This document shows, piece by piece, positions 12,704-23,618 of a DNA stretch of 64,000 bases; the first letter of the stretch is position 1, and each line of letters starts with the position of its first letter. The translations under genes were made by a program, and so were the position numbers. The DNA lies in assembly GCA_964059195.1 (NCBI GenBank), contig CAXKWD010000006.1, forward strand, positions 16,516,129-16,580,128. Reading direction: 5' to 3'. The notes beneath the pieces are model-generated. The model saw nothing but the letters and a program-made list of their open reading frames with translations. It did no database searches and was not told where the DNA came from. This stretch comes from Ectobius pallidus (taxonomy: Eukaryota > Arthropoda > Insecta > Blattodea > Ectobiidae).

Positions 12704-15207
12704 TGGGTGGCGTGCACCATCCAGGAGTAAATCTTACTAAAGTAGTAAATTTAAGACGGAGACCTGGAGTATACAAGAACCAGTACATCTGTCTCACTCT
12801 TAAGTCATACTAATGTATGTGCTAGAGTGAGACAGACAAACCGGTTTTTGTTACGTAAGGTTCCCTTCCTAAATTTACTACTTTAGTGCTACTCTTTTAG
12901 TAACTTACTCTTTTAGTTGGTGTTGGAGAGCTCAATTGATAGTTACTTCTTTAGTTGTTACTAAAGTAGTAAGCGATTTTTACTAAAGAAGTAGTCGAAT
13001 TCTGCGCAGAACAGAGCAGAAACGTTAGTGCAGCGCAGCAGAACACGTGCATTTCAATTGCCAGTATTATTCAAGTGCCAGATAATGAAAAGGAAAGGTT
13101 CGCTGAAACAATGAATATGAATTTGGGTTGTTCCAAATATTACTAATGACAATCTTCATGTTTTAAAATAGGTCTAATAGTAATGTTTTATTCATTACTA
13201 ATTTTAATTCCTTCAATTGAGTATTTTCAGTTTAGTAGCCTACGTATGGGTACTGTGATTACAATTTTTGTGCAAACTATTTCTGTATTATAATGCAAAC
13301 AATTGGAATTTCCAGTTGATTTTCATAATTGATTCACTGTCAATATTATAATTATTTCTCTCATAATAATAATAAAGTTATAAAATATATTTAAATATTT
13401 ATACTTCCTAAAGCTACATATTCTTCCCCAAAAACGATAAATCAATTATTCTATAGTTGTTTATCATAAATCTCACTATAATGAATTATTAATACTTATT
13501 GACTGTTTAACAATATTAATAAGAAGTATTACACAAAATCATGAAAAAGGGGGGATAAAAAGGATAACAAAACTAATAAGGCGCATTATGTTTCTGTCCT
13601 TTTTCAAATGCACAGAACATTTACTTAAAAAATATTACCTTATAAAAATAATAATATTACAACTGAGAAATGTAATATTTAAACAAAAAATGGCGGTACA
13701 ATATTTCGGAAGCTATGAACTCCAATAATAATTATGTAGATGGTTGTGTGTTTAAAAATAATTTCAGTGACTACTTCTCTAGATCCTGTGCAGCTTCAAC
13801 CTCCGGGCCCCTCCTTAAAATTTTCTTTCGGCACTCATGTTGGCATTTTTTTCTATATAGTTTATAATGCTTCTCACTTTCCTGTCCACAGGGTTAATTA
13901 AAATAGTTAGCAGCATACTATAGACCTGCAGCATCTGCTATAGTTTATTCCCAAACATGAAAGTCTCGTCTCACTCCTCCATTCGAGACTTGGGGAGTCT
14001 TTAAGGAATGGTTTTACAATGTGTCCCCTTCTCAATGTACGCTAATCCCAGAGTCAGTCAAATTTTCTTCCCATGTGGCCTGTTTGGACATTTTTACACC
14101 TGGGTTAGAAAAAAGGACATATTATTCATTAACACTGCGGGTGCAACTATTGAACTTTTAGCTCTTATAATTATTATTATAATCTGGCATTCGCAATGTT
14201 GTGCTTTAAGTTAAGCTATAGAAGTGTAATGTAATAAAATTAATTTACAATAATTACATTAAATCGTTTAACAATGAGAATCACCTATTGTTCAGTAATT
14301 CTATGGTTAAGTAGCAGGGGGAAGTGTTTTCTGGGTAGCTCCAAGAACGGAGGCTTTCATGTATTGGAATGTACTATAACTCGCCGATATCTGTATCCAT
14401 ATGATTAGCTTGAAATACATCGTCGTTTTCTGACCCAAAGTTAGGGAGAACTGCAACATCTAAAGGCCGATCCAGCTAGGAAGATATTTAAGAGCACATG
14501 AGCTCCTTGTACCGTGCAATGCAAACGTCCCTTCCACTCACTCTTCCCCTCACCGTTGGTGGACGTCTTCCTAATTGGATCGCTCTCCGCAATGATATTT
14601 CCACATTTGACTGGCTGAAATCACATGGATGTAGTGAGAATCTGACATCGTTTCTTCCAAACGCCAAAATTTCTTGTAAGGATTTATGAGCTTAATTATT
14701 TACGTTATTAAATGCCCTACTAGGTATGGTTCGCTTAATATTTATTAAATCACCTGCCACAACTCTCATTTTTGGTATACAACCTTCTTCATCTCAATAA
14801 CTTATCCTCAGTTTGAACGATGTAATCCATTTAATGTGATATGTAACTCATAACTCACGCAAATGCCACAGAACACACTTACTCCACAACTTTACTCCAC
14901 CCCCTGAGTAGGAGTAAATATTGGCCTTATTTACTCCACAACTTACTACGTTAGTAACGTACTCCGTGTTGGTGCTCTCCACCACTTGTGGAGTAAGTTC
15001 ATTTACTCTGGGAGTAAATAAAATTTTTACTTCTTTAGTACATTCCTCTATGTTGAAAGCCGCCGAGTTTAGTTTACTCCTGGTTGGTGCACGCCGTCCT
15101 TACTAAAAGAGTACGGTTACTAAAAGAGTAGCTTACTAAAGTAGTTAGAACTAAAGAAGTAAGGCTTACTAAAAGAGTAAATTGCATGAGTTTGGTGCAC
15201 GCCACCC
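12704..15207. mobile_element. Nested 2.5-kb TIR transposon with palindrome-rich ends
   Basis: The termini are inverted: GGGTGGCGTGCACCA at 12705-12719 and its exact complement at 15193-15207. The target duplication is TA (12702-12703, 15208-15209); CTA is also possible. The target site can be proved here, because deleting the element with one TA rejoins the interrupted transposase frame as ACT-AAG. Both ends carry many short imperfect palindromes of the types TTACTAAAGTAGTAA and TACTCTTTTAGTAA. A second inward copy of the terminal sequence lies at 15074-15097. I see no transposase, so it is non-autonomous. The superfamily is open; PIF/Harbinger-ISL2EU and Tc1/mariner are candidates. Confidence 0.8.
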
Positions 15208-15208
15208 T

Positions 15209-15511
15209 AAGAATCCTAACGATAACGAGAGTTTCAACAACTGCATCTGGGAACGAGTTCTAAAAACCGTGTTTGTTAGGCTAGAAATTCTGAAAATTGG
15301 AGCAATGGATGCAGTGATTTGTTTCAATGATGGAGTATTTAGTAGGATTAAGGTGTTTGAAGGGATGGGCATTGAAACTGGACCAAATATGAAAAAAGCG
15401 CTGAAGTCACTCGATGCTACGAGAGTATCAAGAAGCCCAAAGGAACTTACTAAGGAAGCAAGAATGAAGAGGAGGAACATAAAACGAATACTGGAGGAGG
15501 AATATAAGTGA
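15209..15511 (+). pseudogene. Transposase remnant, Mutator-like/Kolobok type, part 2
   Basis: The frame resumes directly after the nested element with NPNDNESFNNCIWERV, the segment that follows the HGKT-like block in this transposase type. It runs through a long basic tail (EARMKRRNIKRILEEEYK) to a TAA at 15509-15511. The first 27 bases of the visible open frame (from 15182) belong to the inserted element, not the transposase. With part 1 it gives the C-terminal half of the protein only. Confidence 0.72.
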
Positions 15512-16505
15512 AAAGATTATGATTATCAGCCAGGACTTTGCTAACATCATGTACAGTTATGAAATAATAACTTTGAGCGCATTTTGCTAAAAGTTTAGTT
15601 TTTTAAACTTTAGGTACACTTTTCACCAGAACCATAAATGCTATGGCCTTCAAACTTTGCACAGATGTTGATATGTGTATACTAAATATTTCTTAATTTG
15701 GACACGAACTAACTTATCTACAAGCTGATAATTCGTAAAAAGTATCTTTTTTTTAAATTCATAATTAATTTTTTAATATAACACCTAAAGAAATTGCCTT
15801 ACTTGGTTAATTCTAGTATAATTGAAAATAGATATGCCACTAAGTAAGTGGTAATTGTTTTTATAAAAATTTGGGTGAATAGATCCTGAGAAAATGGTAT
15901 CTATGTTAACATGCAAAAGATAGGATGTCCCGGTCCCCTTAAGATTTATAAAGTTTCAGTTCACATACAATTTTAGATTATTTGGCTGTCTCCTTGAAAA
16001 TAAACAATTGCGTTTGGTTCTAATTCAACATATTGTGATATTGGGTTCGTGACTGGTTCATAAGTTAAATAGTCAGAAGAAGAAGAAAATCGTCCCTTAA
16101 CACCTTAGGGCTGGAGTTGGAACACAGATCTCTGGAATAACTAACTGAATGACCTAGATTTAAATTGCAGTAGCCTATTCTGACAGGACAATTTACTGCA
16201 GGGGTTTGCTTTATATTATCCAAGTTCAATAAATTGAATTGACATCTTGACTCAAAACCGAAAACATAACTAGGTCATTCGTAAGAAATATCTTAAATTC
16301 CGTTTCATGTCTTTAATAACACAGACTCAGACATTGATGTTATGCAGCTCCTAGCTTCACTCCCTAATAATCTAATTTCTTGTCAGTCGCAAATTGGAAT
16401 TTAGTTATTAAGAAGAGAAGAAGAACTTTCTCAAGTCCAGAAGAGAGATTGAAATACTAAATTAATGAAGTTTGTAACCTAATATACTTACCACAACACA
16501 GGCAA

Positions 16506-16518
16506 TATTAATAATAAT

Positions 16519-16579
<61 letters not shown>

Positions 16580-16580
16580 T
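16506..16580. repeat. (AAT)n microsatellite
   Basis: About 25 AAT units with one early interruption. They create a poly-leucine open frame on the minus strand that is not a gene. Confidence 0.95.
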
Positions 16581-17253
16581 ATTAAATGTGAACACCTTAA
16601 CATACCTGTATTGAATGTTGAGTTCCGGTTCCAAGAGGCTCAGTAACGGTTTGAATTTTAAGTTGCTGGCCGTTTTCATCTGCAAATAAAAATAACAAAG
16701 AGAGTGAAATACTGTAATAAAAGTATCTATGAAAACTACAGGATTCCAGTTCTATCTACATCTACTTTTTTAAATTAAGAAATAACAAAATCTAATGTTT
16801 TTACACCGCGGAAATCGCTATTTGCGAATAAAGTACGCAAAGCAAGGTTTCGGGCGAATCTAAAATGTGGGATGAGGCAGCTAAGTTCCTAGTGCATGAA
16901 ATAGTTTCGAGTAAAAGTTCTGTAATTTTACTCCAAATGAGCTCAGTTTTTCACTCATTTTCAATAATCCTCCGTAAAGAAAGCAAAGGTATGGCCGTTG
17001 TACCAACAGTGCATGTTTATCAACTTTGTTTGTTTTGGATTTCTTTCTTTTTCTTAAAAATACATTTTAAATATTCGGTAAGATGATAATTTTCATTAAT
17101 TAAACCAAACATATTTATTTTAATAGAAATTTAAACCAATCTTATTATGTATTGTTACAATGAGCAGTCAGTACAAGAGGCTCATCTGAACTAAGTCGCT
17201 TCAACTAACAATTGTAGTGTTTTGACAATGAAAACAATCAGTTGTAATATAAG

Positions 17254-17320
<67 letters not shown>

Positions 17321-17321
17321 A
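17254..17321. repeat. (ATT)n microsatellite
   Basis: An uninterrupted run of about 22 ATT units. Confidence 0.95.
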
Positions 17322-17486
17322 TTATAACTTCAATATGAGATGTCTAAATGAAAAAAATCTGCGATCCTTCTTAATTATATATTATAATTATATATTATAT
17401 ATTATTCTTATAACCTAAACACATTATATATATGTATACGTATATATATAGGATGTTAATTATTATCACAGAAGTCTTTTACCTAT

Positions 17487-17937
17487 GAATAGAGGGACAT
17501 AGACAAGCAAATTTTATTAGGATTTGTTTGCTCTGTGACGTAAAATGTGTATGCTACAGGGCATTAAAGTCATTACATCATAAGTCAATAATGAAGAAAA
17601 ACAGGGTTAGAAATTTCATTAAATTGATTTAATGCCTTCTTATTTATAAAAAAAAACCTGGTTTTTAATCATTCACCAACTGCTATATCATAATTTAGGG
17701 TTTCCATAATCTCCTACATTTAGTCTACCATCTAATCACATGACTGGCTACCATTGGGTTAGGTTTTATTATCCACAACTACAGTGTTAACAACGAAGGT
17801 TCTTTGTTTTGCATTTTTTCGAATGCTAGAAGTCAGTGGCGGCCATGCCCTGGGAGATTTTATGGTGTAACAGGAAGAATTGAATCCACAGAGCAAAAAT
17901 CTCCTAATTAAAGTTGCTTGTCTGTGTCTCTATATTT
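17487..17937. mobile_element. Small inverted-repeat element (MITE-like)
   Basis: An arm at 17487-17537 (containing GACATAGACAAGCAA and TTTGCTCTGTG) is the imperfect inverted complement of 17886-17937. Weaker pairing continues outward on both sides, so the true ends may lie 15-25 bases further out. There is no coding sequence between. No target duplication could be fixed. Confidence 0.55.
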
Positions 17938-17939
17938 AC

Positions 17940-18560
17940 AAGTTACAAAATACTCTACTCAGCTATATTTGAAAACATAATCTCCTATGCTGCAAATGCA
18001 TGGGCACCCTATCTCTATTCTCAACACACACCACATACATAAACTTAAAACTGCACAAAGGCAATCTCTTCTTCAAGGAAAGAAAATCGCGGTACAAAGT
18101 CCGCAAACAAATGCCGTTCATCCTCGATATTTTACAAGTAGAACAAATTGATTATGAACGTTTCGAAAAATCACAACTATATAACAAATTTCGGAATACG
18201 ATCATAACCGTTTGGCAACAAAAATGGGATATATCCCAATGCGGTCGTATTACACGGGATGTATTATATTGTATACAAAGATGTATTGGATAAAATTAGA
18301 TTATTACGTCACTCAATTCTTAACTGGCCACGGGAATTTTGCCGCCTACTTAGTGCGTTTTAACCTTGCAGATGATGAACTATGCGCCTGTGAAGACAGC
18401 GAGCCTGATTCAATGTACAGCATGATGTAGGCTACACCTGCCCACGTTATCGCGAAGCCAGACTCCACTTACGCGAAGTTCCTAGGGAGGAGGACGAAGA
18501 ATGGGCACCGAATCTACAGTTCTGGACTCACAATAACACATTCTCAGCATTCTCAACATA
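17940..18560 (+). pseudogene. Decayed LINE ORF2 C-terminus
   Basis: In shifting frames I read NIISYAANAWAP (the thumb segment after the RT palm of R1/I-group LINEs), then QQKWDIS, TQFLTGHGNFAAYLVRFNL and CACEDSEPDS, then CPRYREARLHLRE and WAPNLQFWTHNNTFSAFST. The order RT thumb, GHG block, Cys/His cluster and Trp-rich tail matches the end of LINE ORF2. The RNase H domain found in the intact LINE at 43485-45365 is missing or decayed. At least two frameshifts are needed to read through. The LINE is 5'-truncated and on the plus strand. Confidence 0.65.
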
Positions 18561-19458
18561 GAATAACATATTCATGGTTGATGGCCAATTGGCCACTACC
18601 CAGTCCAAGCGAGGTTTTTGAGGGGTTTCCCTCGCTCTTCGGCGAATGCCGGACTGGATAATAATCCCATCACACAGAAATACTGCAACATACACCAGAA
18701 AACATCTCCATACAAAACAATCAACACACCAAGAAAGCTAAAACTCACATCACTGCGAGAAGGTCTAACTTGCGCCACTTAATTCTGAAACAAGTACACA
18801 GCCCTAACATGTCATAAACACACCATAAGGATGAAAAATGGGTAATCCTAGGTACATACGTCAAACATGCGGTTATCAAAATTTGGCTTGCCCGGAGGTT
18901 GAGCACTCCGGGGGTAAGGGTGGGCACACAAAAGAAGAAAATGTCCCCTCTATACACGGGTAAAATGGCAACTTCACTGGAAACCAGTGTAAACCAGGCG
19001 TCATCTACTGGCAGAGTGCGCGAACATGTAACCCATTCGTTTTCGGCAGACGTCCGTTAGGTCACCACCACCATTGAATTTATGAAGGCAAGTTATTTCT
19101 ACTGGAAAGGGGGAAACCCATATGTTTGGCTTGTTGTAAAGTTCTGAACAACAGAAGGAATTTAGACCTACAACTACATCATTATTCCAATCATTCAAAT
19201 GATTTTGACAAATTTAAGGGAGAAGAACGAACTACTCTCATCCTGCACAATACTATGCTATACAATAGTCATTTCTTTGTAATTCGTTATCTATCTGTTA
19301 CTATGGCTTCTCGGACGAATAATCTTATGTGAAACATATAACTTCTGCCACGATAAAAGTTTTGCCTCTTAAACTTCTTGTGTAAACAACAACATGAAGA
19401 GAACATCACTGCATCGCATCGCATTCCTGAAGAATACACAAAAAATGTAATTAGTGCA
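18561..19458. other. Gene-free interval, probably beginning with LINE 3' UTR
   Basis: The first 150-250 bases after the LINE remnant, including a GC-richer hairpin-like stretch near 18600-18655, probably belong to its 3' UTR, but I cannot fix the end. The rest has only short open frames. The last bases before 19467 are the left hAT target duplication. Confidence 0.4.
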
Positions 19459-19466
19459 GTCATAAG

Positions 19467-19951
19467 CAGGCTTTAAAACTTAGTGCCCGATCGAATATGT
19501 TAACAGCAACTGTACTGTACAGACTTTGTTCGGCGTATGCGGTAGCTACCATATGCTAGTTCACGTGATAGTAAACAAAGCGGATTACAGGTATAGAAAG
19601 ACCACAAAATAACTTCTCATTCTCTAAACTCACATTACAAGCATGCAAAACGTTACGTTTTCCTGTTTGTGTGTAATAGTCCCTCCCAAATGTTTCAATA
19701 TATGTTTGCGTTTTAGAACACTTTACTTTCGGTATTCCGAACACGTATTATACATTTATAAACACGCATAATGACAAGGTACACTGTTGACCAATTTGAG
19801 AGGCACCGTACTACGAGCGTATTGACTTCTCAGTACTACCATCAATGACTGTCTTATCAGCCTACGCAATCGCCCCCTCCCCCTATACTCAGGTTGTTGG
19901 TAACCGGAATCATCTCCCTCTGTGGGTTCGGGCACTAAGTTTTAAAGCCTG
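19467..19951. mobile_element. hAT-type MITE (485 bp)
   Basis: The terminal inverted repeats pair over 24 bases (19467-19490 with 19928-19951), starting CAGGCTTTAAAACTTAG. They are flanked by a perfect 8-bp direct repeat, GTCATAAG (19459-19466 and 19952-19959). CAG...CTG ends with 8-bp target duplications are the signature of the hAT superfamily. The interior is too short for a transposase and has no meaningful open frame. Confidence 0.88.
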
Positions 19952-19959
19952 GTCATAAG

Positions 19960-20306
19960 CATGGGCAATACTCCTTCACGCTTCACATTCTGAAATACAG
20001 TGAGAGGTCGTGTTGCAAAGAACGCGTATTTCAGTTGAAACAACTGTGTGGTAATTTCACAGTGGTGAAGGGATACTGCCCTGATGTTGATAGATATGCT
20101 CACATATGCTGACCAACGTTGGGGAGAAATTTGATCATCGGCTAGATCCTAGATGTATGCCGTGTAATGAGTGATGCTTATATTGAACATTTATAAGGTA
20201 TAGTATAAAAACTCTTTAATCCCATGTAAGGTTTGAATTTATGTTTTGCGAGTAGGGGAAATTGAACAACGTTGAAACACCGTCCATCATTTTGGGAAAC
20301 GTTGTA
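19960..20306. other. Gene-free interval
   Basis: I see nothing recognisable between the hAT MITE and the mariner-like element. Confidence 0.5.
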
Positions 20307-20308
20307 TA

Positions 20309-21009
20309 CAGAGTGCTTCAAAAAATGTATACACACTTTGAACTGTCATAGAAAATGTATCGGCCGTTCTACAAGGTTAACTTTCTGGGAGGAATTAATG
20401 CTATATTTCTTCAACAGGTGGCAGCAGAATAGTTTCAACAATCGTCCAGCAATCGTGCCAATGTTCATCCTACAGTGAAAAGTACCTAACAATGCTTGCT
20501 GATTCCATATTCCCTGTCATTCGTGCATTATACGGTTTTGTTTCCAACAAGGTTACTTTCCGCCCCACTATCATAGGGACATACAAACATACCTGGATAG
20601 AAGTTTGCCAAGGCAGTATATAGGAGGCAGGGGGCAAATTGAGATTCGTGCACGCTCTCCAGACCTCCCGTCGCTGGATTTCTTCTTATGGGGCCCAGTA
20701 AAAGATGTATACAAACGTAAACAACGTAACTTAGACAGATTTTGGAATGAGATTCAAGCGGTGTGCGCAGAAATCTCATTTGACACTTTGGTATGATGCA
20801 TGGAATCAGTTGTGACTCGTACTCACAAATGCATTGATGCTGAAGGCACAATTTTGAACATTTGAACATTAATCCCATTTACATCAGAAGTAATTTATTT
20901 TCCAAATTGGACTTTAAGCTTTCCGTTTCCAGAAATTTAACCTCATAGAACGAAAAATAGATTTTCTATGACACTTCAAAGTGTGTATACGTTTTTTTGA
21001 AGCACTCTG
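20309..21009 (+). mobile_element. mariner-like transposon, internally deleted
   Basis: The ends CAGAGTGCTTCAAAAAA (from 20309) and their complement (20961-21009) pair over about 49 bases with few mismatches. They are flanked by TA on both sides (20307-20308, 21010-21011). A 701-bp length is about half that of a full mariner-family element. Only the C-terminal half of a transposase remains inside. Confidence 0.85.
20536..20867 (+). pseudogene. mariner-family transposase remnant (C-terminal half)
   Basis: One frame reads FQQGYFPPHYHRDIQTYL, then ARSPDLPSLDFFLWGPVKD, then FWNEIQAVCAEIS and, beyond a TGA, VVTRTHKCIDAEGTI. In this transposase family the FQQDGAPPH block carries the second catalytic aspartate; here it reads FQQGYFPPH, so that aspartate is gone. 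The SPDL..LDFFLWG block carrying the third acidic residue is kept. The N-terminal DNA-binding half is deleted. Related scraps occur at 25530-25590 and 26038-26098. Confidence 0.75.
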
Positions 21010-21011
21010 TA

Positions 21012-21574
21012 TATGTGGGATATGTGGTAAGTTTGATTATTTTTAAAAATAGTATGCAACTGCAGAAATAGTCAATAAAGAGTATGTCAGATTGCAAGAA
21101 TGTAGAGCAATTCATTGCTGAGAAAAAAAATGAAATTAACCTATTTCTCACCAATGAATTTAATCGAAAGCTGTATGTCCCCCCTTGGCTTCCACGTAAT
21201 GTTGAGATTATGATGGAACACGCTGTACATTTGTGGACAGGCAGGCGGGACCTAACCCAAATCGACATTTACCACAGAGGAGTGCATTGGGAGCAGGGTG
21301 TTAAGTACAGGAATAATCCTGAAATACTAAATTAATATACGAGTATAATTAGCACTTGTTACTGAACAGGAGACAGAGATCCCGTGTTTCACGACCGCAA
21401 GAACAGGAACGAGCATTTTTAACACGATCATCAGACTTCAAATGGCATTTTGTAGGCCTAGTCATTTCTACTAATATTTTGATTGCAAAACTCAAACACG
21501 TTTATATACACTTGCGTTTAGCATAGATTTGTGAAGGGTTCCATTTCTCTTGTTGCCATTTCTCATGTTTACCG
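21012..21574. other. Gene-free interval with an unassigned 83-codon open frame
   Basis: An open frame at 21084-21335 starts at an ATG and has an ordinary amino-acid mix (WTGRRDLTQIDIYHRG near its end). I recognise no family and see no splice or promoter support. It may be part of an unknown repeat or a chance frame. The rest is AT-rich. Confidence 0.3.
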
Positions 21575-21690
21575 GCATGTTGCCATGGTAGTTCAAATAG
21601 TATGAGCAGCGACACGGAGGGCCGAAGATCCTGGTTCAAATCCCGGCTATGGCATTGCATTTTTCAGTCTGACTTCACCTTCCCAGGGTG
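21575..21690 (+). mobile_element. tRNA-derived SINE, family 1
   Basis: A 74-base tRNA-like head (21581-21654) has acceptor arms TGCCAT and ATGGCA that pair, and a box-B-like T arm, GGTTCAAATCC. The tail begins TTTTTCAGTCTGACT. A second copy at 42679-42795 and a broken one at 42421-42500 share both head and tail. The same phrase ACCGGCAT precedes both full copies and so belongs to the element. Confidence 0.7.
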
Positions 21691-21844
21691 TATATAGTTA
21701 TTTTATTATTGTATTAATAAAACACTTCATTCATGCATTCGGTAATTAGAAAAGCCAGTATGTACATTCAGTTCCGTTTGTTAGAGTCCACTATTTAGTG
21801 AATACTTTAAAATGAATATAGCTGTGCCGGTATTTTAACACATC

Positions 21845-22136
21845 TTGGCCGCGGTGGTGTAGAGGTAATGCCCACCTCTAGATTCGAAGGTAACCTTTTG
21901 GTACATGATTTTCTCAGGACGTATAACTTCTGGGCACGAAGTCCACCGGCAGAAACTGTAAACCGTGGGTGTCCTGTCGAAACGTTAAAGAACTCCTAGT
22001 CAAATTAACTCTCTGCGTCTAAATCCTAGGCTCTTTCACGTCCATGCAATACCTTAGTTCCCTTTCGAGGACTGTCGAGACTATGGGCTTATCACCTGTC
22101 CCTCTGCCCTCTCTCGGAAAATAAGCGTAACATTCA
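21845..22136 (+). mobile_element. tRNA-derived SINE, family 2, 3'-truncated
   Basis: The head GCGGTGGTGTAGAGGTAATG resembles tRNA box A. The body matches the intact copy at 32221-32589 in order, including TCAGGACGTA, AAAGAACTCC, ACCTGTCCCTCT and CTCTCGGAAAATAAGC. Similarity stops near 22136, before the GATACAGA tail of the other copy. More diverged than that copy; no target duplication seen. Confidence 0.68.
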
Positions 22137-22387
22137 TTTGCCCATACTTGATGTACAGTGCGTGTCAAAAGAGTCTCCGCAGTGAACCCAGACGCATGCG
22201 TGTGTGGTTAGGTTGGTAGCGAGACTACATTGACCTTGGAGCAGGTAATGTCCTCATCCCTTTGAAACACTAGTACTGTGATAAGATAACTGATGATAAC
22301 TGTGTGATTGTATGCTTTTGCAGTGAAGTGCAGTGCTTGTGTGAACCATCGAATTGAGTCCATGTTTAGTTAAACGCGTGCGGTTGT

Positions 22388-22810
22388 GCTTGTAATAGTA
22401 TATTGCGATACAAGCGCCGTAAGCGGTGCATACGGATCGAGGAAAAAGTTTGAAAAAACGAGGCGCTTGCGCAGTGCTTGTGTGAAGCACAATAACTAAT
22501 ATTCCAATAACTGAGATATTAGCTGAAAATATTATGTATGTACACTATTGAAGATGGATGTTATATTTCAGAAAGTGATTCGCATGTGTTTGTTGTTATG
22601 GGAACCGAATATTTGCCCTGGGGGCCTTGTCCATAAAGGCTTGTATTATGATGAGTGCCGTAAGTAAATTCTTACCGCACGGAAACTCTTACCGTACGAA
22701 AATTTGTTTTGTTTCCATACCGACAAGATTGCGTGCGGAAATGTCAACTTACGATCCACAGAAACAATATTCGTAAGTACTACTAATTATTAAGTCGTGC
22801 AAAAATCATT
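22388..22810 (+). repeat. Dispersed repeat copy A (leader of the Tc1-like element)
   Basis: About 420 bp is strongly similar to the complement of 30258-30735, with shared landmarks such as GATACAAG.GCCGTAAGCGG and AACCGAATATTTG. Copy A lies inside the TIR element; copy B has no visible ends. One G deletion near 22620 separates A from the frame that is open in B. Confidence 0.75.
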
Positions 22811-22924
22811 ATGTTAACCATCGAAGAAAGAGTGTTTTTAGTTGAACTTGTATTCCTTGAGCGTGATAAGTTTACGGAAAACGTAAAACTTAAATTTCGT
22901 GTACGGTTTCCACATTCGATATGA
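22811..22924 (+). pseudogene. Transposase N-terminal scrap
   Basis: The ATG at 22811 opens 37 codons beginning MLTIEERVFLVELVFLE and ending at a TGA at 22922-22924. The MLTIEERVFLVE start is one I know from Tc1/mariner-type transposases in arthropods, where it begins the helix-turn-helix region. All catalytic sequence is missing. Confidence 0.6.
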
Positions 22925-23048
22925 CCCTTAGCTACCGCGGCTACGGAGACCTGCTTTAATTACCGGGATCCGTTGCGAACCTAACTGTGGTGAGTGAGCG
23001 TGTTAGCGCATTCACCTCACTGCGGAGACTCTTTTGACACACCCCGTA

Positions 23049-23616
23049 TTTCCGTGACATGCGGTTCTAGCAAGACGTCAAAGATTGTAAAGTACAACGT
23101 GCCTTCCCTTTGGCTTTGGAGGGAAAGGATATCTTAATTATGAGCAATCGGCCTATTTGTTCAAATCCAGTTGTACGGAGAGAGAAGATTCCTCACCTGT
23201 CATCTTACTACCCAAGTAACTCAACACAAGTGGTATTTGGCTAGATAATTCCACGCGAAGAAAAATTAGTTCATTTTCAAGGAAATAGCATAATGCAATA
23301 AAGATATGTAGGCCCTACATCTTGTTGTAAGACGCATAGTCTTCAATATCAAATTCATCGAATTCTCGAAAGAAGCTCGAGATCTCGTTTTTCGCGACAT
23401 GAAACCAAAATATCACATACCACATTTTATACCAGTGTAGTACAATTATTGTCATTGATATTTTGTTGACGAAGACAATTTAAAATAGATTTGTCAATAT
23501 GGATTATAATTGCTGCTTACATGTTGTCTCTCATACCTGTGATCATTCAGAAATAGTCCTAAATAATTAAAACCGGAATGTAGAAAACTGCCTCAAATGC
23601 CTGTCAGTTAAATTTG
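23049..23616. other. Gene-free interval
   Basis: No coding sequence, TIR pair or tRNA-like head recognised. Confidence 0.5.
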
Positions 23617-23618
23617 TA

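Larger units (their letters stand above)
11961..15938 (+). mobile_element. TTAA-flanked DNA transposon, Kolobok-like, carrying a nested insert
   Basis: The ends are inverted: GGGGACCGGAACGTC at the left and its near complement (13 of 15 bases) at the right (15924-15938). Both sides are flanked by TTAA (11957-11960, 15939-15942), the target duplication of Kolobok and piggyBac elements. It contains remnants of a transposase of the type commonly labelled Mutator-like in insect databases. Without the 2.5-kb insert the element would be about 1.5 kb and would lack the transposase N-terminus, so it was already a deletion derivative. The superfamily call rests on the TTAA site and the transposase type; piggyBac is less likely because no DDE_Tnp_1_7-like sequence is seen. 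Confidence 0.75.
15943..17486. other. Gene-free interval with two microsatellites
   Basis: AT-rich DNA, with no convincing coding sequence or element ends beyond the two triplet runs annotated separately. Confidence 0.55.
22156..23046 (+). mobile_element. Tc1/mariner-like transposon, deletion derivative
   Basis: 30-base inverted ends (22156-22185 with 23017-23046) share GTGTCAAAAGAGTCTCC and differ mainly in the outermost bases. TA lies on both sides (22154-22155, 23047-23048). The 891-bp interior holds a long non-coding leader, part of which is repeated inverted at 30258-30735, and only the first 37 codons of a transposase. Confidence 0.78.

Noticed and set aside
12704..15207. Typical PIF/Harbinger element
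   Set aside because: The GGG...CCC ends fit, but the target duplication proved by the host frame is TA (or CTA), not TAA/TTA, so the class is left open.
21084..21335. 83-codon open frame MSDCKNVEQF...
   Set aside because: No family recognised and no support from splice sites or conservation; mentioned only as an unassigned frame in the interval entry.
21581..21654. Functional tRNA gene
   Set aside because: The cloverleaf is incomplete (D and anticodon arms poor), and the sequence recurs with a shared tail elsewhere, which fits a SINE head.
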